From the NCBI RefSeq assembly GCF_001270495.1, contig NZ_LGUR01000094.1, positions 1 through 64,000 on the forward strand: DNA of 64,000 bases, given 5' to 3'. Position numbers and translations under genes: made by a program. Shown here piece by piece: positions 7,484 to 16,191 of this stretch (its first letter is position 1; every line of letters begins with the position of its first letter). The DNA comes from Streptomyces viridochromogenes (GTDB lineage: Bacteria > Actinomycetota > Actinomycetes > Streptomycetales > Streptomycetaceae). Below the pieces are notes generated by a model. That model was not told the origin of the DNA, searched no databases, and was given only the letters and a program-made list of their open reading frames with translations.

Positions 7484-9439
7484 ATGCCCCGCGAGTTCCC
7501 CATCGGCCTCACACCTCCCGACTGGCTGGTGCGGAACCTCCGGGCCCAGCCGGCCCCCGTCAACCGGCCCGCCGCGGTCCGCGCCGCGATCGCGATCGCC
7601 CTCCCGCTGGCCATCGGACTGGCCGTCGACCGCCCCTTCTACGGCGCCCTCGCCTCGATGGGCGCCCTCAACGGCGTCATCAGCGACACCGCCGCCGCCT
7701 ACCGCGTCCGCATCCCCACCATCGCGATCCCCCAGCTCTTCGGCGCCGTCGGCGTCACCCTCGGTGCCGCGGTGTACGGCCACGGCTGGGCCGCCGTCGC
7801 CGCCGTCACCGGCGTCGCGCTGGTCTCCGGGATGATCTCGACGATCGGCGCGGTCGCCTCCGCGGCGGGCCTGGTCCTGCTGCTGACCTGCGTGGTCGGC
7901 GCGGGCCTTCCGATGCCGGGCGACTGGTGGCTGGCACCGCTGCTGATGTCCGGCGGCGGCCTGCTCGTCCTGCTCCTCGCGCTGCTCGCCTGGCCGCTCA
8001 GGTCGGGGGTGCCGGAGCGAGCGGCGGTCGCGGACACCTACCGCAAGGTCGCCGAACTGCTGGCGGCCGGAGGAGGGAGCGGCACCGGCAGCACCCTGGC
8101 GTACGACGACGCCCGGCACGCCGTCACCCAGTCCCTGAACCAGTCGTACGACATCATCCTCGCGCACCGCGCCCGCCATCACGGCCGCAGTCCCGAACTC
8201 ACCCGCCTGCTGGCCCAGTTGAACGCCATCACCCCGGTCGTGGAGGCGGCCCCCGCCGCCCGCCTCAGCGGCCACCCCCTCCCGCCCGAGGTCCCACAGG
8301 CCGTACGGCATCTCGCCGACGCCGTGGAGACCGGCTCCACCGGCCCGACCGCCCTGAAGCTCCCCACCCCGGCCACCGAGACGGCCCGCGCGGTCGACCA
8401 CGCCCTGCGCCACGCCGCCGACGTCGTGACCACCCCGGACGTCGACCCACGCGGCATCGACGACCGCCTCGGCCGCCCGGCCGCGCTCAGCATCCGCGCC
8501 GCCCGCGCCCTGCGCAACGTGACGCTCTCCGCCGCCTCCTGGCGCTACGGCCTGCGCCTCGCCCTGTGCATCGGGCTGGCCCAGACCCTGGTGTCGATCA
8601 TCCCGGTCCCCCGCTCCTACTGGGTCGCCCTCACCATCACCTTCGTCCTCAAGCCCGACTTCGGCTCCGTGTTCTCCCGCGCCCTGCTGCGCGCCCTCGG
8701 CACGGTCGCCGGGCTGGTGATCGCGGCGGCGGTGCTCGCGGAGGTGCCGCGCGGCTGGTGGGACGTACCGGTGCTGTTCCTCCTCGCCCCCCTCGTCCCG
8801 GCCCTCACCCCGCGCGGCTACGGCTACCAGACGGCCGCCATCACCCCGGTGATCCTGCTCCTGTCCGACGTCCTGAACCGCCAGGGCACCGCACTGCTCC
8901 TGCCCCGCCTGGTCGACTCCCTGATGGGCTGCGCCATCGCCCTGATCGCCGGATACCTCCTCTGGCCGGAGAGCTGGCACACCCGGGTCGGCGACCGGCT
9001 CGCGGACGCGGTGGAGGACACGGCCCGCTATGTGGAGGGCGCCTTCGGCCCCGACGCCGTCGACCCCCCGGCCCGCGCCCGCATGCGCCGCCGCCTCTAC
9101 CGCAACCTCTCCGGTATCCGCACCGAGTTCCAGCGCGCCCTGACCGAACCCCCGCCCACCGGCCGCCGCGCCGCCGCCTGGTGGCCCCTGGTCGTCGCCG
9201 TGGAACGCATCGTCGACGCGACGACAGCGGCCCGGGTAAGCGTGAAGCACGGCTCAGCTCCCCCGTCGGCAGCCGAGGTGACCCAGGTAGCCCTCCAGCT
9301 GCGGGAGCTGGCGGAGGGAGTCCGGAAGGCCGAGACCCTGTACGAGGTCCGCACGGACCTCACCGGCCCATCAGGCAGCGTCCTGGAGCCCCTGCGCCAG
9401 GAGGTGGCAGCGGCAAGAGCAATCGCCTCGCCTCATTAG
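7484..9439 (+). CDS. FUSC-family aromatic acid exporter-like membrane protein
   Basis: The product has 651 residues and two hydrophobic blocks, the usual full-length FUSC layout. The first is at about residues 25-165 with five or six segments (AIAIALPLAIGLAVD, VGVTLGAAVYGHGWAAVAAVTGVALVSG and others). A soluble region of about 180 residues follows. The second block begins near SYWVALTITFVLKPDFGSVFSRALLRALGT, split here as SYWVALTITFVLK and PDFGSVFSRALLRALGT, which is the most characteristic part of the family. The soluble C-terminus is helical. Relatives are linked to export of aromatic carboxylates or to fusaric acid resistance; the substrate here is unknown. Confidence 0.88.
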   Translation: MPREFPIGLTPPDWLVRNLRAQPAPVNRPAAVRAAIAIALPLAIGLAVDRPFYGALASMGALNGVISDTAAAYRVRIPTIAIPQLFGAVGVTLGAAVYGHGWAAVAAVTGVALVSGMISTIGAVASAAGLVLLLTCVVGAGLPMPGDWWLAPLLMSGGGLLVLLLALLAWPLRSGVPERAAVADTYRKVAELLAAGGGSGTGSTLAYDDARHAVTQSLNQSYDIILAHRARHHGRSPELTRLLAQLNAITPVVEAAPAARLSGHPLPPEVPQAVRHLADAVETGSTGPTALKLPTPATETARAVDHALRHAADVVTTPDVDPRGIDDRLGRPAALSIRAARALRNVTLSAASWRYGLRLALCIGLAQTLVSIIPVPRSYWVALTITFVLKPDFGSVFSRALLRALGTVAGLVIAAAVLAEVPRGWWDVPVLFLLAPLVPALTPRGYGYQTAAITPVILLLSDVLNRQGTALLLPRLVDSLMGCAIALIAGYLLWPESWHTRVGDRLADAVEDTARYVEGAFGPDAVDPPARARMRRRLYRNLSGIRTEFQRALTEPPPTGRRAAAWWPLVVAVERIVDATTAARVSVKHGSAPPSAAEVTQVALQLRELAEGVRKAETLYEVRTDLTGPSGSVLEPLRQEVAAARAIASPH

Positions 9440-9461
9440 GGCTGCCTGGGCGGCAACATCC

Positions 9462-9511
9462 CAGGGGCGCGGGGAACTGCGCGATCAACCACACCCAACC
9501 GGCAGCCGCCC
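9462..9511. repeat. Dispersed streptomycete intergenic repeat
   Basis: The core GGGGCGCGGGGAACTGCGCG and the following GCAGCCGCC match a short intergenic sequence I recognise as recurring many times in Streptomyces genomes. It lies between the FUSC stop and the snapalysin terminator. Its function is unknown, and recognition is from memory. Confidence 0.5.
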
Positions 9512-9552
9512 GCAGAGCCAAGCCACCCGAGCTATCAGGCGCCCCAAAAGCC

Positions 9553-9587
9553 GGCGCGGCCGCCCCGTGCAGGAGGGCGACCGCGCC
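9553..9587. terminator. Bidirectional hairpin between FUSC and snapalysin genes
   Basis: GGCGCGG-c-CGCCC pairs with GGGCG-a-CCGCGCC around a 9-base loop, giving 12 pairs and one mismatch. It sits between two convergent gene ends. Confidence 0.6.
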
Positions 9588-9613
9588 ATGTGGGGGGTGG
9601 AACCGGGGCAGAC

Positions 9614-10267
9614 CTATCGGCCGACCTTCTCCAACGCCTTGTCCATCGCGGCAGCGAACCCGTTGGCCCACAGCTGATCCACGCGGGCCCTCTCGTTCGC
9701 ATCCGGGACGGAATTCGTGCAGGACGGGCCAGGCCCGCCCCCCGACATCAGCTCACTGCACGGCCCCTCGTAGTGGTCCGGCAGCCCCAGCACATGCCCC
9801 GTCTCGTGCGCGGTGACGCGAGTCGAGTCGTACTCCTTGTTCTGCTGGTAGTCGAGGAAGATATAGCCGTTGCCGTGACCGTCGGTCGAGGCATAGGAGC
9901 CGCGTGAGTCATTGCCCTCGCGGTAGGTGAAGTCGGCGTTCGAGCCCTGCTGGAGCTTGACGTTGGACACGGCACCGTTCCATATCTCGGTGCTGCGGGC
10001 TATCTGCGCGCTGAACGTCGGCGCCGCGGAGGCGTCGTAGGTGACGGTGACGGCAGCGGCGCTCGGATTCGCGGCGCGCTTCTCGGCGACGGACTTCAGG
10101 ACCGCCTCGAAGAACGCCCGACTGGAGTCGGACTCAGCGGACTTGGCGACGTATCCGGCGTGGACGGGGGCCGCCGTCGCCGGAGCCGCCGTACCGAGAC
10201 CGAGGGCCGCGACACCGAGGCCGACCGCCATCGCCGTACGGGCGGACAGGGACTTGGACATACGCAT
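9614..10267 (-). CDS. snpA: Snapalysin (small secreted neutral metalloprotease)
   Basis: The product has 217 residues: a signal peptide of about 33 residues (ending PATAA), a short propeptide-like stretch and a catalytic domain. The metzincin zinc site is [15 protein letters not shown], with HExxHxxGxxD and the third ligand Asp typical of snapalysin (peptidase family M7) instead of His. The Met-turn candidate is ELMSGG. Four Cys in total, with two near the C-terminus (GPCSEL and GPSCTN), can form a disulfide. The start at 10267 has AGGAG 7 bases upstream. It is divergent from a LysR gene, the snpA/snpR arrangement known in streptomycetes. It degrades extracellular protein. Confidence 0.95.
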   Translation of the reverse strand: MRMSKSLSARTAMAVGLGVAALGLGTAAPATAAPVHAGYVAKSAESDSSRAFFEAVLKSVAEKRAANPSAAAVTVTYDASAAPTFSAQIARSTEIWNGAVSNVKLQQGSNADFTYREGNDSRGSYASTDGHGNGYIFLDYQQNKEYDSTRVTAHETGHVLGLPDHYEGPCSELMSGGGPGPSCTNSVPDANERARVDQLWANGFAAAMDKALEKVGR

Positions 10268-10345
10268 TGATGACTCCTAGGTGGGGGGTGAGTCGTCAAG
10301 GCGAGTGTCGGCGCCTGTGAGGCCGCTGTGATGATGGCAATCGGT

Positions 10346-10362
10346 GATAGCACGGCCCTATC
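10346..10362. promoter_or_regulatory. Putative LysR box between snpA and its regulator
   Basis: GATAG-N7-CTATC is a perfect inverted repeat that contains a T-N11-A core (T10348, A10360), the standard LysR-type box. It sits in the 172-base divergent region, about 80 bases from either start. Confidence 0.6.
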
Positions 10363-10439
10363 GGGGTCCCAATTGGCAGGGGTCCGGGGGGATTTGTGCG
10401 GCTGGTGAAACCCGTTGTTCCGCTTTAGTCTCCGAGGGC

Positions 10440-11384
10440 ATGGACCTTGAGGTCAGACACCTCCGCGCGCTGTGCGCCATAGCCGACACCGGCAGTCTGC
10501 ACCGGGCCGCCCGCCAGCTGGGCGTCGCCCAGCCATCGCTCAGCACGCAACTGCGGCGGATCGAGCAGGAACTGGGCGGCGCGCTGTTCGTGCGCGCGAG
10601 ATCCGGCTGCCGTCCCACCCCGCTGGGCCGTCTGGTCCTCAGCCGCGCCCGCCCGCTGGTGGCCGATATGCGTGCCCTGGTCGCCGAGGCGCGGGCGGCC
10701 GCGATGGGCGGTCCGGAGCTGCGGGTCGGTTCGACGGCGAGCAAGGCCCTCGCGGGCTGGCTGCGCCGGCTGCGCGGCCACGGCCAGGACCCGACCCTCC
10801 ATATGAACGTCTCCCCGAACGCCCTGCTCCGCATGGTCGCCGACGGCCAGCTGGACGTCGCCTTCGTGCACGAGGTGGAGGGCTCCCCCCTGCGCATCCC
10901 GTCCGAACTCCGGCTACGCGTGTTGATGGAGCGGGAGCCGCAGTTCGTGTCTCTGCCGACCGACCACCCGGCCGCGGCGAAGGCGGAGGTCACCCTCTTC
11001 GACCTGGCCGACGACCGCTGGATGGTCGACCCGACGGTGGACGGCGAGTGGGACGCCGTGCAGCGGATGTTCCGCGCGGCCGGGGTCAGCCCCCAGGTCC
11101 TGCACGGCGACTACTACACGGCCGACGCCCTGGTCGCCACCGGTGAGGTGGTCGCCGTCTGCCAGCCGACCCACGCCGACAGCCCCACCATGGCGGTACG
11201 GCGCCTGTGCGGCGACCCGCTCGGCGTACGGCTGCTCCTCGCGGCCCGTACGGGGACGGACCTGGACGGCGTCTACCCCGCGCTGGAGGAGGCGTACTGG
11301 GAGGCGGCGCGGCAGGCACCGGCGTACCGGGAATGGCTGGAACACGACGGCGAGCGGCAACCGCCGGTCCCAGCACTCCCGTGA
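10440..11384 (+). CDS. snpR: LysR-family transcriptional regulator, probable snapalysin activator
   Basis: The product has 314 residues. Residues 1-60 carry the LysR helix-turn-helix (LEVRHLRALCAIADTGS, then AARQLGVAQPSLSTQLRRIE). The rest is a periplasmic-binding-type effector domain with the hinge near LRVGSTASKALAGWL. It is divergent from snapalysin. In characterised streptomycetes the divergent LysR protein activates snpA, and the same role is inferred here. I chose ATG 10440 because it begins the conserved N-terminus. TAGTCT lies 8 bases upstream and GAGGG is adjacent, so either a leaderless or a short-leader start is possible. Confidence 0.92.
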   Translation: MDLEVRHLRALCAIADTGSLHRAARQLGVAQPSLSTQLRRIEQELGGALFVRARSGCRPTPLGRLVLSRARPLVADMRALVAEARAAAMGGPELRVGSTASKALAGWLRRLRGHGQDPTLHMNVSPNALLRMVADGQLDVAFVHEVEGSPLRIPSELRLRVLMEREPQFVSLPTDHPAAAKAEVTLFDLADDRWMVDPTVDGEWDAVQRMFRAAGVSPQVLHGDYYTADALVATGEVVAVCQPTHADSPTMAVRRLCGDPLGVRLLLAARTGTDLDGVYPALEEAYWEAARQAPAYREWLEHDGERQPPVPALP

Positions 11385-11399
11385 CCGGTGTCCGTGGGG

Positions 11400-13478
11400 T
11401 CAGACGCCGATGTCGCAGCCGTCCTTGCGCCAGACCGCCACGACCGCCGGCCGGTTGATCTTCCCCGCCCCGTCCGGCCAGGCGCTCAGCGGCTTCTCGG
11501 CCGTCGCGCCGTCGATCTCGCCCGGGTGCTGCACGGCGACGAGCACCCGGCGGTCCTGGATGAGCGGTCCGCAGGTCTCCGCGCCCTTGGGCACGGTGAG
11601 GAACTGCTTGAGCTCACCACGCCGTTCACCGCGCGTAGCGACCCCGAAGAGGCCGTCGTGCGAGCCGAGCTGGTTGCCGTCGGTGGAGATCCACAGGTTG
11701 CCGTACGAGTCGAAGGCGACGTTGTCCGGGCAGGAGATCGGGGAGACGTCCTCCTTCGGGAACCCGGCGAAGTAGGTGGCCGGGTCCTCCGGGTCGCCCG
11801 CCACCAGGAACAGCGTCCAGGCGAACTTCTTGCTGTCGGCGCGGTTCCAGCGCTCGGTCAGCTCCAGGACCTGGCCGTGCTTGTTGGCGTTGCGCGGGTT
11901 GGCCTCGTCGGCCTTGGCGTTCGACCCGACACCGCGGTTGGTGTTGTTGGTGAGGGCGACGTACACCTTGCCGGTGTGCGGGTTGGGCTCGATGTCCTCG
12001 GGCCGGTCCATCTTGGTGGCGCCGACCTTGTCACCGGCGAGCCGCGTGAAGACGAAGACCTCGTCGGCGGTCATGCCCTCGACGTGCGAGACGGCACCGT
12101 CGGCGGTGGCGGTGGCCAACGGGATCCACTCACCGCTGCCGTCGAACTCGCCGTCGGCCGGAAGCTTGCCGGTGCCGTCGATCTCGATGGCGGGCGAGTC
12201 ACCGGTGAGCTTGGCGACGTAGAGCGTCCCCTCGTCGAGCAGCGAGAGGTTGTGCTCCCGCACGGCCCGTGACTGGCCCTTCTTCATCCGCTTGCTGCCG
12301 ATGAACTTGTAGAAGTAGTCGAAGCGCTCGTCGTCACCGGAGTAGACGACGGGGCGCCCGTCCTCGGTCAGCCGAACCGTGGCCCCCTCGTGCTTGAAGC
12401 GCCCGAGTGCGGTGCGCTTGCGCGGCTTGGAGGTGGGGTCGTACGGGTCGAGCTCGACGACGAACCCGAACCGGTGCGACTCGTTCGGCTCCTGGGCGAC
12501 GTCGAACCGCTTGTCGAACCGCTCCCACTTGCGCTCGCTCGCGCCGGTGCCGAGGCCGTACCGCTTGTCGGTCGCGCGGGTGGCGTTGGCGAAGTACTGG
12601 TTGAAGTTCTCCTCGCCGTGCAGCGTGGTGCCCCACGGGGTGACGCCGCCGGAGCAGTTGTTGAGCGTGCCGAGGACCTTGGTGCCGGTCGGGTCGGCGG
12701 AGGTCTTCAGCAGGTCGGAGCCGGCGGCGGGCCCGGTGACCTTGAACTCGGTGGTGGCGGTCACACGCCGGTTGAGCGGGTGCCGCGGCACGGCGGTGAG
12801 CTTCCCGCTGCGCCGGTCCCCCTCGACGACGACGGCGGAGAGCCCGTGCGCGGCCCAGGCGACCTCGACCTGCTGCTTCGTCGGGTTGGCGGCGTCGTAG
12901 CCACGGAACATGAGCACTTCGTCGGTGTACTCGTGATTGGCGACGAGGATCTGCCGGTTGCGCTCACCCGGCAGCGGAAGGAGAGCAAGGAAGTCGTTGT
13001 TGTACCCGAACTGCTTGGCCTGGGCCTCGCCGGTCTGGTTCTCCGGGTCGAAGGCGGGGGCGCCGCGCAGGATGGGCTCGCCCCAGCGGATGACGATGTT
13101 CTGCGCGTAGCCGCCCGGGATGGTCACGGTGTCGGCGGTGTTCGGCGCGACGGGGCTGAAGCGCAGGCCACGGGCACCGCGCGAGAAGGTACCGCCGGTC
13201 TTCTCACCCACGGCGGCGGCCTCGGCGGCGTCCGCCTGCGGCGCGGCCACGGTGACGGTGCCGCTCACGGCGGCGGCCGCGGTGACGACGGCGGCGGCGC
13301 GCAGCGTCGTACGGCGGCTGACGGCTTCGGCGATGACGTCACCGACGTACGGGTTCGTGGTGGTGTTGGGCACCTCGTGGAAACAGGCGTCACCACACCG
13401 GAACCGGCAGGTCAGGGCGGATCGCCCAGCAGAGTGCGAATCACTGTTCGTTCGGACGATCGGCAACGGAATGCGCAT
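11400..13478 (-). CDS. phoX: PhoX-family alkaline phosphatase, Tat-exported
   Basis: The product has 692 residues. A long N-region of about 52 residues (with CRFRCGDACFHEVPN, common in this group) precedes a twin-arginine signal, SRRTTLRAAAVV, and an Ala-rich hydrophobic stretch. The mature part is a PhoX/DUF839 beta-propeller, with recognisable blocks LVANHEYTDE, NNCSGGVTPWGT, GEENFNQYF and RPEDIEPNP. PhoX enzymes are calcium/iron-dependent secreted phosphomonoesterases. The start at 13478 has GGGGAG 11 bases upstream. A PHO box at 13561-13578 points to PhoR-PhoP control. It converges on the LysR gene, 15 bases apart. Confidence 0.92.
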   Translation of the reverse strand: MRIPLPIVRTNSDSHSAGRSALTCRFRCGDACFHEVPNTTTNPYVGDVIAEAVSRRTTLRAAAVVTAAAAVSGTVTVAAPQADAAEAAAVGEKTGGTFSRGARGLRFSPVAPNTADTVTIPGGYAQNIVIRWGEPILRGAPAFDPENQTGEAQAKQFGYNNDFLALLPLPGERNRQILVANHEYTDEVLMFRGYDAANPTKQQVEVAWAAHGLSAVVVEGDRRSGKLTAVPRHPLNRRVTATTEFKVTGPAAGSDLLKTSADPTGTKVLGTLNNCSGGVTPWGTTLHGEENFNQYFANATRATDKRYGLGTGASERKWERFDKRFDVAQEPNESHRFGFVVELDPYDPTSKPRKRTALGRFKHEGATVRLTEDGRPVVYSGDDERFDYFYKFIGSKRMKKGQSRAVREHNLSLLDEGTLYVAKLTGDSPAIEIDGTGKLPADGEFDGSGEWIPLATATADGAVSHVEGMTADEVFVFTRLAGDKVGATKMDRPEDIEPNPHTGKVYVALTNNTNRGVGSNAKADEANPRNANKHGQVLELTERWNRADSKKFAWTLFLVAGDPEDPATYFAGFPKEDVSPISCPDNVAFDSYGNLWISTDGNQLGSHDGLFGVATRGERRGELKQFLTVPKGAETCGPLIQDRRVLVAVQHPGEIDGATAEKPLSAWPDGAGKINRPAVVAVWRKDGCDIGV

Positions 13479-13560
13479 GGTGTTTTGTTCTCCCCTTGCT
13501 TCCCCTTTAGTGCAGCGTGGGGGACGGTAGGGGCACGTTTGTGCGGGAGCGGGGCCGTCG

Positions 13561-13578
13561 GGTGAACTGAAGGTGAAC
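13561..13578 (-). promoter_or_regulatory. PHO box: PhoP direct repeats upstream of phoX
   Basis: On the minus strand GTTCACC occurs twice, 11 bases apart (GTTCACC TTCA GTTCACC), matching the 11-nt direct-repeat unit bound by streptomycete PhoP. It is 83-100 bases upstream of the phoX start. Confidence 0.8.
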
Positions 13579-13685
13579 TAGAGGTATCCGTACGACAGTT
13601 GAGGCCCTGCCCGCGGCGCACACCGCGGGCAGGGCCCTCCGCGGGACGCAAAGGAGGCCCAAGGACCAAAGGCGTCGCGCGCCCG

Positions 13686-13935
13686 TCAGGACTTCGTCCA
13701 CAGGAGAACCAGGGCGAGGACCACCGCGGCGTGGCTGAGCGTGCTGAAGTCGTAGGTGTTGCCGGTCTCGGTGTCGCGGATGGTCGGGTACGGCCGGGTG
13801 GACGCGTCGTCCACCCACTCCGAACGGCCCGAGCAGGGTCAGGACGATCGCACAGAGGACCGTAAGGGCGACGGAGAGGGTCAGCTTCGCACGACTTCTT
13901 CCGGGTACGCGCCCGACCAAGACGCTGGCACTCAT
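13686..13935 (-). pseudogene. Frameshifted small membrane protein gene
   Basis: ATG 13935 has an excellent ribosome site (GGAGAG). The first frame encodes MSASVLVGRVPGRSRAKLTL, then a membrane segment (LSVALTVLCAIVLTLLGPF), after which it becomes Arg-rich nonsense. From about 13838 a second frame reads SEWVDDASTRPYPTIRDTET, then a hydrophobic segment (AAVVLALVLLW), and stops at 13686. The two halves look like one protein of about 82 residues with two membrane segments. The total of 250 bases is one more than a multiple of three. The shift must lie between about 13815 and 13838, because the second frame has a stop at 13839-13841. A real mutation, a sequencing error or programmed shifting are all possible. 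Confidence 0.65.
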
Positions 13936-14415
13936 GCCCTCTCTCCAATACGGGAGGTGGCGGTCGGGCGCCCGCACAGCTGAGTCCTGAGACCAGCGGG
14001 AACGCTCCCAGACCGAACGAGTCATGAGCGTCAGCGATCGAGCAAATAGGCGTCAACCTTCCACCAGTAGACACAAATCGCCCCTTTGGTCGCACCTTTA
14101 CCGTTTTCCTGCCTCACTCACCCCAAAAGGAACTCCGGAAAATCACCCACCGCACCCCAAACCACATGATCGAGAATTACTGATCGCGCTTGACGAAGTA
14201 ATTGCCCGCGCGTCACGTGATGGCCACCTTCCTTACGCGACTGCAAACGATCACGCGTGGAAAGGGCGAGGGATTCACCTGGCGCGACGGGGACCTTGAC
14301 GAAGACGCCTTCCCGTGACAGCCCCTCCCCAAGATCACCACCCGGGGCCGCTAACCTTACGTGTCCGTCCTGGCCAGGGATCTACGGGCATCAACTCACG
14401 CGAAGGGTTGCGCAC
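13936..14415. other. 480-base gene-free stretch before the vWA gene
   Basis: The stretch is relatively AT-rich for this chromosome around 14030-14200. It contains an 8-bp palindrome TCACGTGA (about 14214) and a TTGACG hexamer at 14296, but no spaced -10 that convinces me. A 91-codon open frame at 14024-14299 has no ribosome site and atypical composition. It is probably the 5' regulatory region of the vWA gene and of the divergent frameshifted gene. Confidence 0.4.
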
Positions 14416-16107
14416 ATGGGCATTCTCACTCTCCTGCGGAACGCGTTCGGCCGGTCACGCAAGGGGCGTACCGCCGAAGCAGAGGGTGCGACTCCCGCGC
14501 CGGAACCGCAGGTCACAGTCCCGTCCCCGTCCCCGGAACCGCAGCCGACGGCCACCGCGCAGGTGCCGGAGCCGCGGGTACCGGAAGAGACGACGAGGCC
14601 GGAGCCGGCCCCGCAGGCCGACAACGCCGACAAGCTCGACAAGTCCGACGGAACCGAACAGGCGGAGGACGGAGAACACGAGCTGGTCTCGGCCGCGTTC
14701 GACAACGTCACGGTGCCGAAGGCGGCGGAGCCGGAGCCGGAGCCGGATGCGGTGGCGAAGGCGACGGAGGAAGCTCCGGTGACGGAAGCTCCGGTGGCTG
14801 AGGAGCCTGCGGTCGAGGAGCCCGCGACGGAAGCGCCGGTGGCCGAGGAGCCCGTGACGGAGACGGCGGCGACGGAAGCCTCGGTGGCTGAGGAGCCTGC
14901 GGTCGAGGAGCCCGCGACGGAAGCTCCGGTGGCCGACGAGCCCGTGACGGAAGCGCCGGTGGCGGAGACGGCGGTGGTCGAGGAGGCCGAGGCGGAGGTA
15001 CCGGTCGCCGAGGAACCGGCGGCTGACGAGCCTGTCGCGGAGACGCCGGCGGTCGAGGAGCCGGTCGTAGAGGAGCCGACTGCCGAGGAGCCCGCCGCCG
15101 AGGTCGAGGCCGAGTCGGCTGCCGCCGAGCCTGCCGCGGAGGCGCCCGTCACCGAGGAGACCACCCCGGTTGCCGCGGCTGCGGAAGCGGCACCGGAGCC
15201 GGTCGCCGAGGTCGCCCCCGAAGCGACGCCGGAGCCCGAGCCCGTTGCCGAGCCGGCCGCCGAGGTCACGCCCGAGCCCGTGGACGAGGAGACCGCCCCC
15301 CACGAGCCCGCGGCCGCCGACGGTGGGGAAGCCCCACAGGGGCCACTCGCAGCCGACGACGAAAGCAGCACGGGTGGTGCGAGTGGGAACCCGGAGGCCG
15401 AAGGCGAAGCCGAGGCCTCCCCGGCCACGGTCACCCCCGCGGTCGAAGGCGAGGCCAAGCCCACGGCCCCCCACCTCCCCGCGGGCCTCCTCACCGCCTA
15501 CAACTCCGCCGGCACGACCCTCACCAAGCTCGACCTCGCCACCACCCGAGCCAAGGTCTACCTCGTCCTCGACCGCTCCGCGAGCATGCGCCCGTACTAC
15601 AAGGACGGCTCCGCCCAGGCCCTCGCCGAGCAGACCCTCGCCCTCGCCGCCCACCTGGACCCCGAGTCCACCAAGGTCCACGTCACCTTCTTCTCCACGG
15701 AGGTGGACGGCACCGGCGAGCTCACCCTCCCCGACCACGAGAACAAGATCGACGACCTGCACGCGGGCCTCGGCCGCATGGGACGTACCAGCTACCACGT
15801 CGCCGTGGAGGACGTCCTCGCCCACCACGCCAAGGAAGCACCCGGCACCCCCGCCCTGGTCGTCTTCCAGACCGACGGCGCCCCCGACGCGAAGACCCCC
15901 GCCACCCAGGCCCTGACCGACGCGGCGAAGAAGCACCCCACCGTCTTCTTCTCCTTCGTCGCCTTCGGTGACCCGGAGAACAAGGCCTTCGACTACCTCC
16001 GCAAGCTGAAGCTGGCCAACACGTCCCACTTCCTGGCCGGCGAGACCCCGAAGGAGCTCACGGACGCGGAGGTCTACGAGGGCATCCTGGCGAACTGGCG
16101 TCCGTAA
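14416..16107 (+). CDS. TerF-type von Willebrand factor A protein with long acidic Pro/Val/Glu repeat
   Basis: The product has 563 residues. A short N-terminus (MGILTLLRNAFGRSRKGR) leads into about 330 residues of Ala/Pro/Glu/Val/Thr repeats (units such as PVAEEPAVEEPATEA). The C-terminal 210 residues are a vWA domain of the TerF type. It begins TAYNSAGTTLTKLDL and has an intact metal-site motif DRSAS, with the rest following the family (VHVTFFSTEVDG, VVFQTDGAPDAK). TerF-like proteins occur with TerD proteins in tellurite/stress gene sets, but no ter gene is adjacent here. The repeat probably acts as a flexible acidic spacer. There is no signal peptide. Confidence 0.88.
   Translation: MGILTLLRNAFGRSRKGRTAEAEGATPAPEPQVTVPSPSPEPQPTATAQVPEPRVPEETTRPEPAPQADNADKLDKSDGTEQAEDGEHELVSAAFDNVTVPKAAEPEPEPDAVAKATEEAPVTEAPVAEEPAVEEPATEAPVAEEPVTETAATEASVAEEPAVEEPATEAPVADEPVTEAPVAETAVVEEAEAEVPVAEEPAADEPVAETPAVEEPVVEEPTAEEPAAEVEAESAAAEPAAEAPVTEETTPVAAAAEAAPEPVAEVAPEATPEPEPVAEPAAEVTPEPVDEETAPHEPAAADGGEAPQGPLAADDESSTGGASGNPEAEGEAEASPATVTPAVEGEAKPTAPHLPAGLLTAYNSAGTTLTKLDLATTRAKVYLVLDRSASMRPYYKDGSAQALAEQTLALAAHLDPESTKVHVTFFSTEVDGTGELTLPDHENKIDDLHAGLGRMGRTSYHVAVEDVLAHHAKEAPGTPALVVFQTDGAPDAKTPATQALTDAAKKHPTVFFSFVAFGDPENKAFDYLRKLKLANTSHFLAGETPKELTDAEVYEGILANWRP
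14792..14971 (+). repeat. 90-bp imperfect tandem repeat inside the vWA gene
   Basis: A segment beginning CGGTGGCTGAGGAGCCTGCG at 14792 recurs at 14882 with only scattered changes, so two 90-bp (30-codon) units lie in tandem. Recent unit duplication is the likely source of the acidic repeat. Confidence 0.7.
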
Positions 16108-16178
16108 ACAGCGACGCCCGGGGGGTGGACGGCGGTCCACCCCCCGAAACGCGTGTGAGTCGATCTTCACGGGACCAG

Positions 16179-16191
16179 TAGGATTTCGACC
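16179..16191 (+). promoter_or_regulatory. Putative -10 for leaderless metG transcript
   Basis: TAGGAT (16179-16184) lies 7 bases before the metG ATG. The -35 region is weak (around TGAGTC, 16156-16161). No Shine-Dalgarno sequence is present. Confidence 0.5.

Noticed and set aside
7421..9250. A 609-codon minus-strand open frame opposite the FUSC gene
   Set aside because: It is a low-complexity Gly/Gln/Asp-rich shadow; the plus strand has the correct membrane topology.
14209..14224. TCACGTGA as a second parS site
   Set aside because: Only the inner 8 bases match; the flanking GTT/AAC needed for the 14-bp site are absent.
14024..14299. A 91-codon plus-strand open frame before the vWA gene
   Set aside because: No ribosome site, atypical codon use and no recognisable pattern; more likely regulatory DNA.
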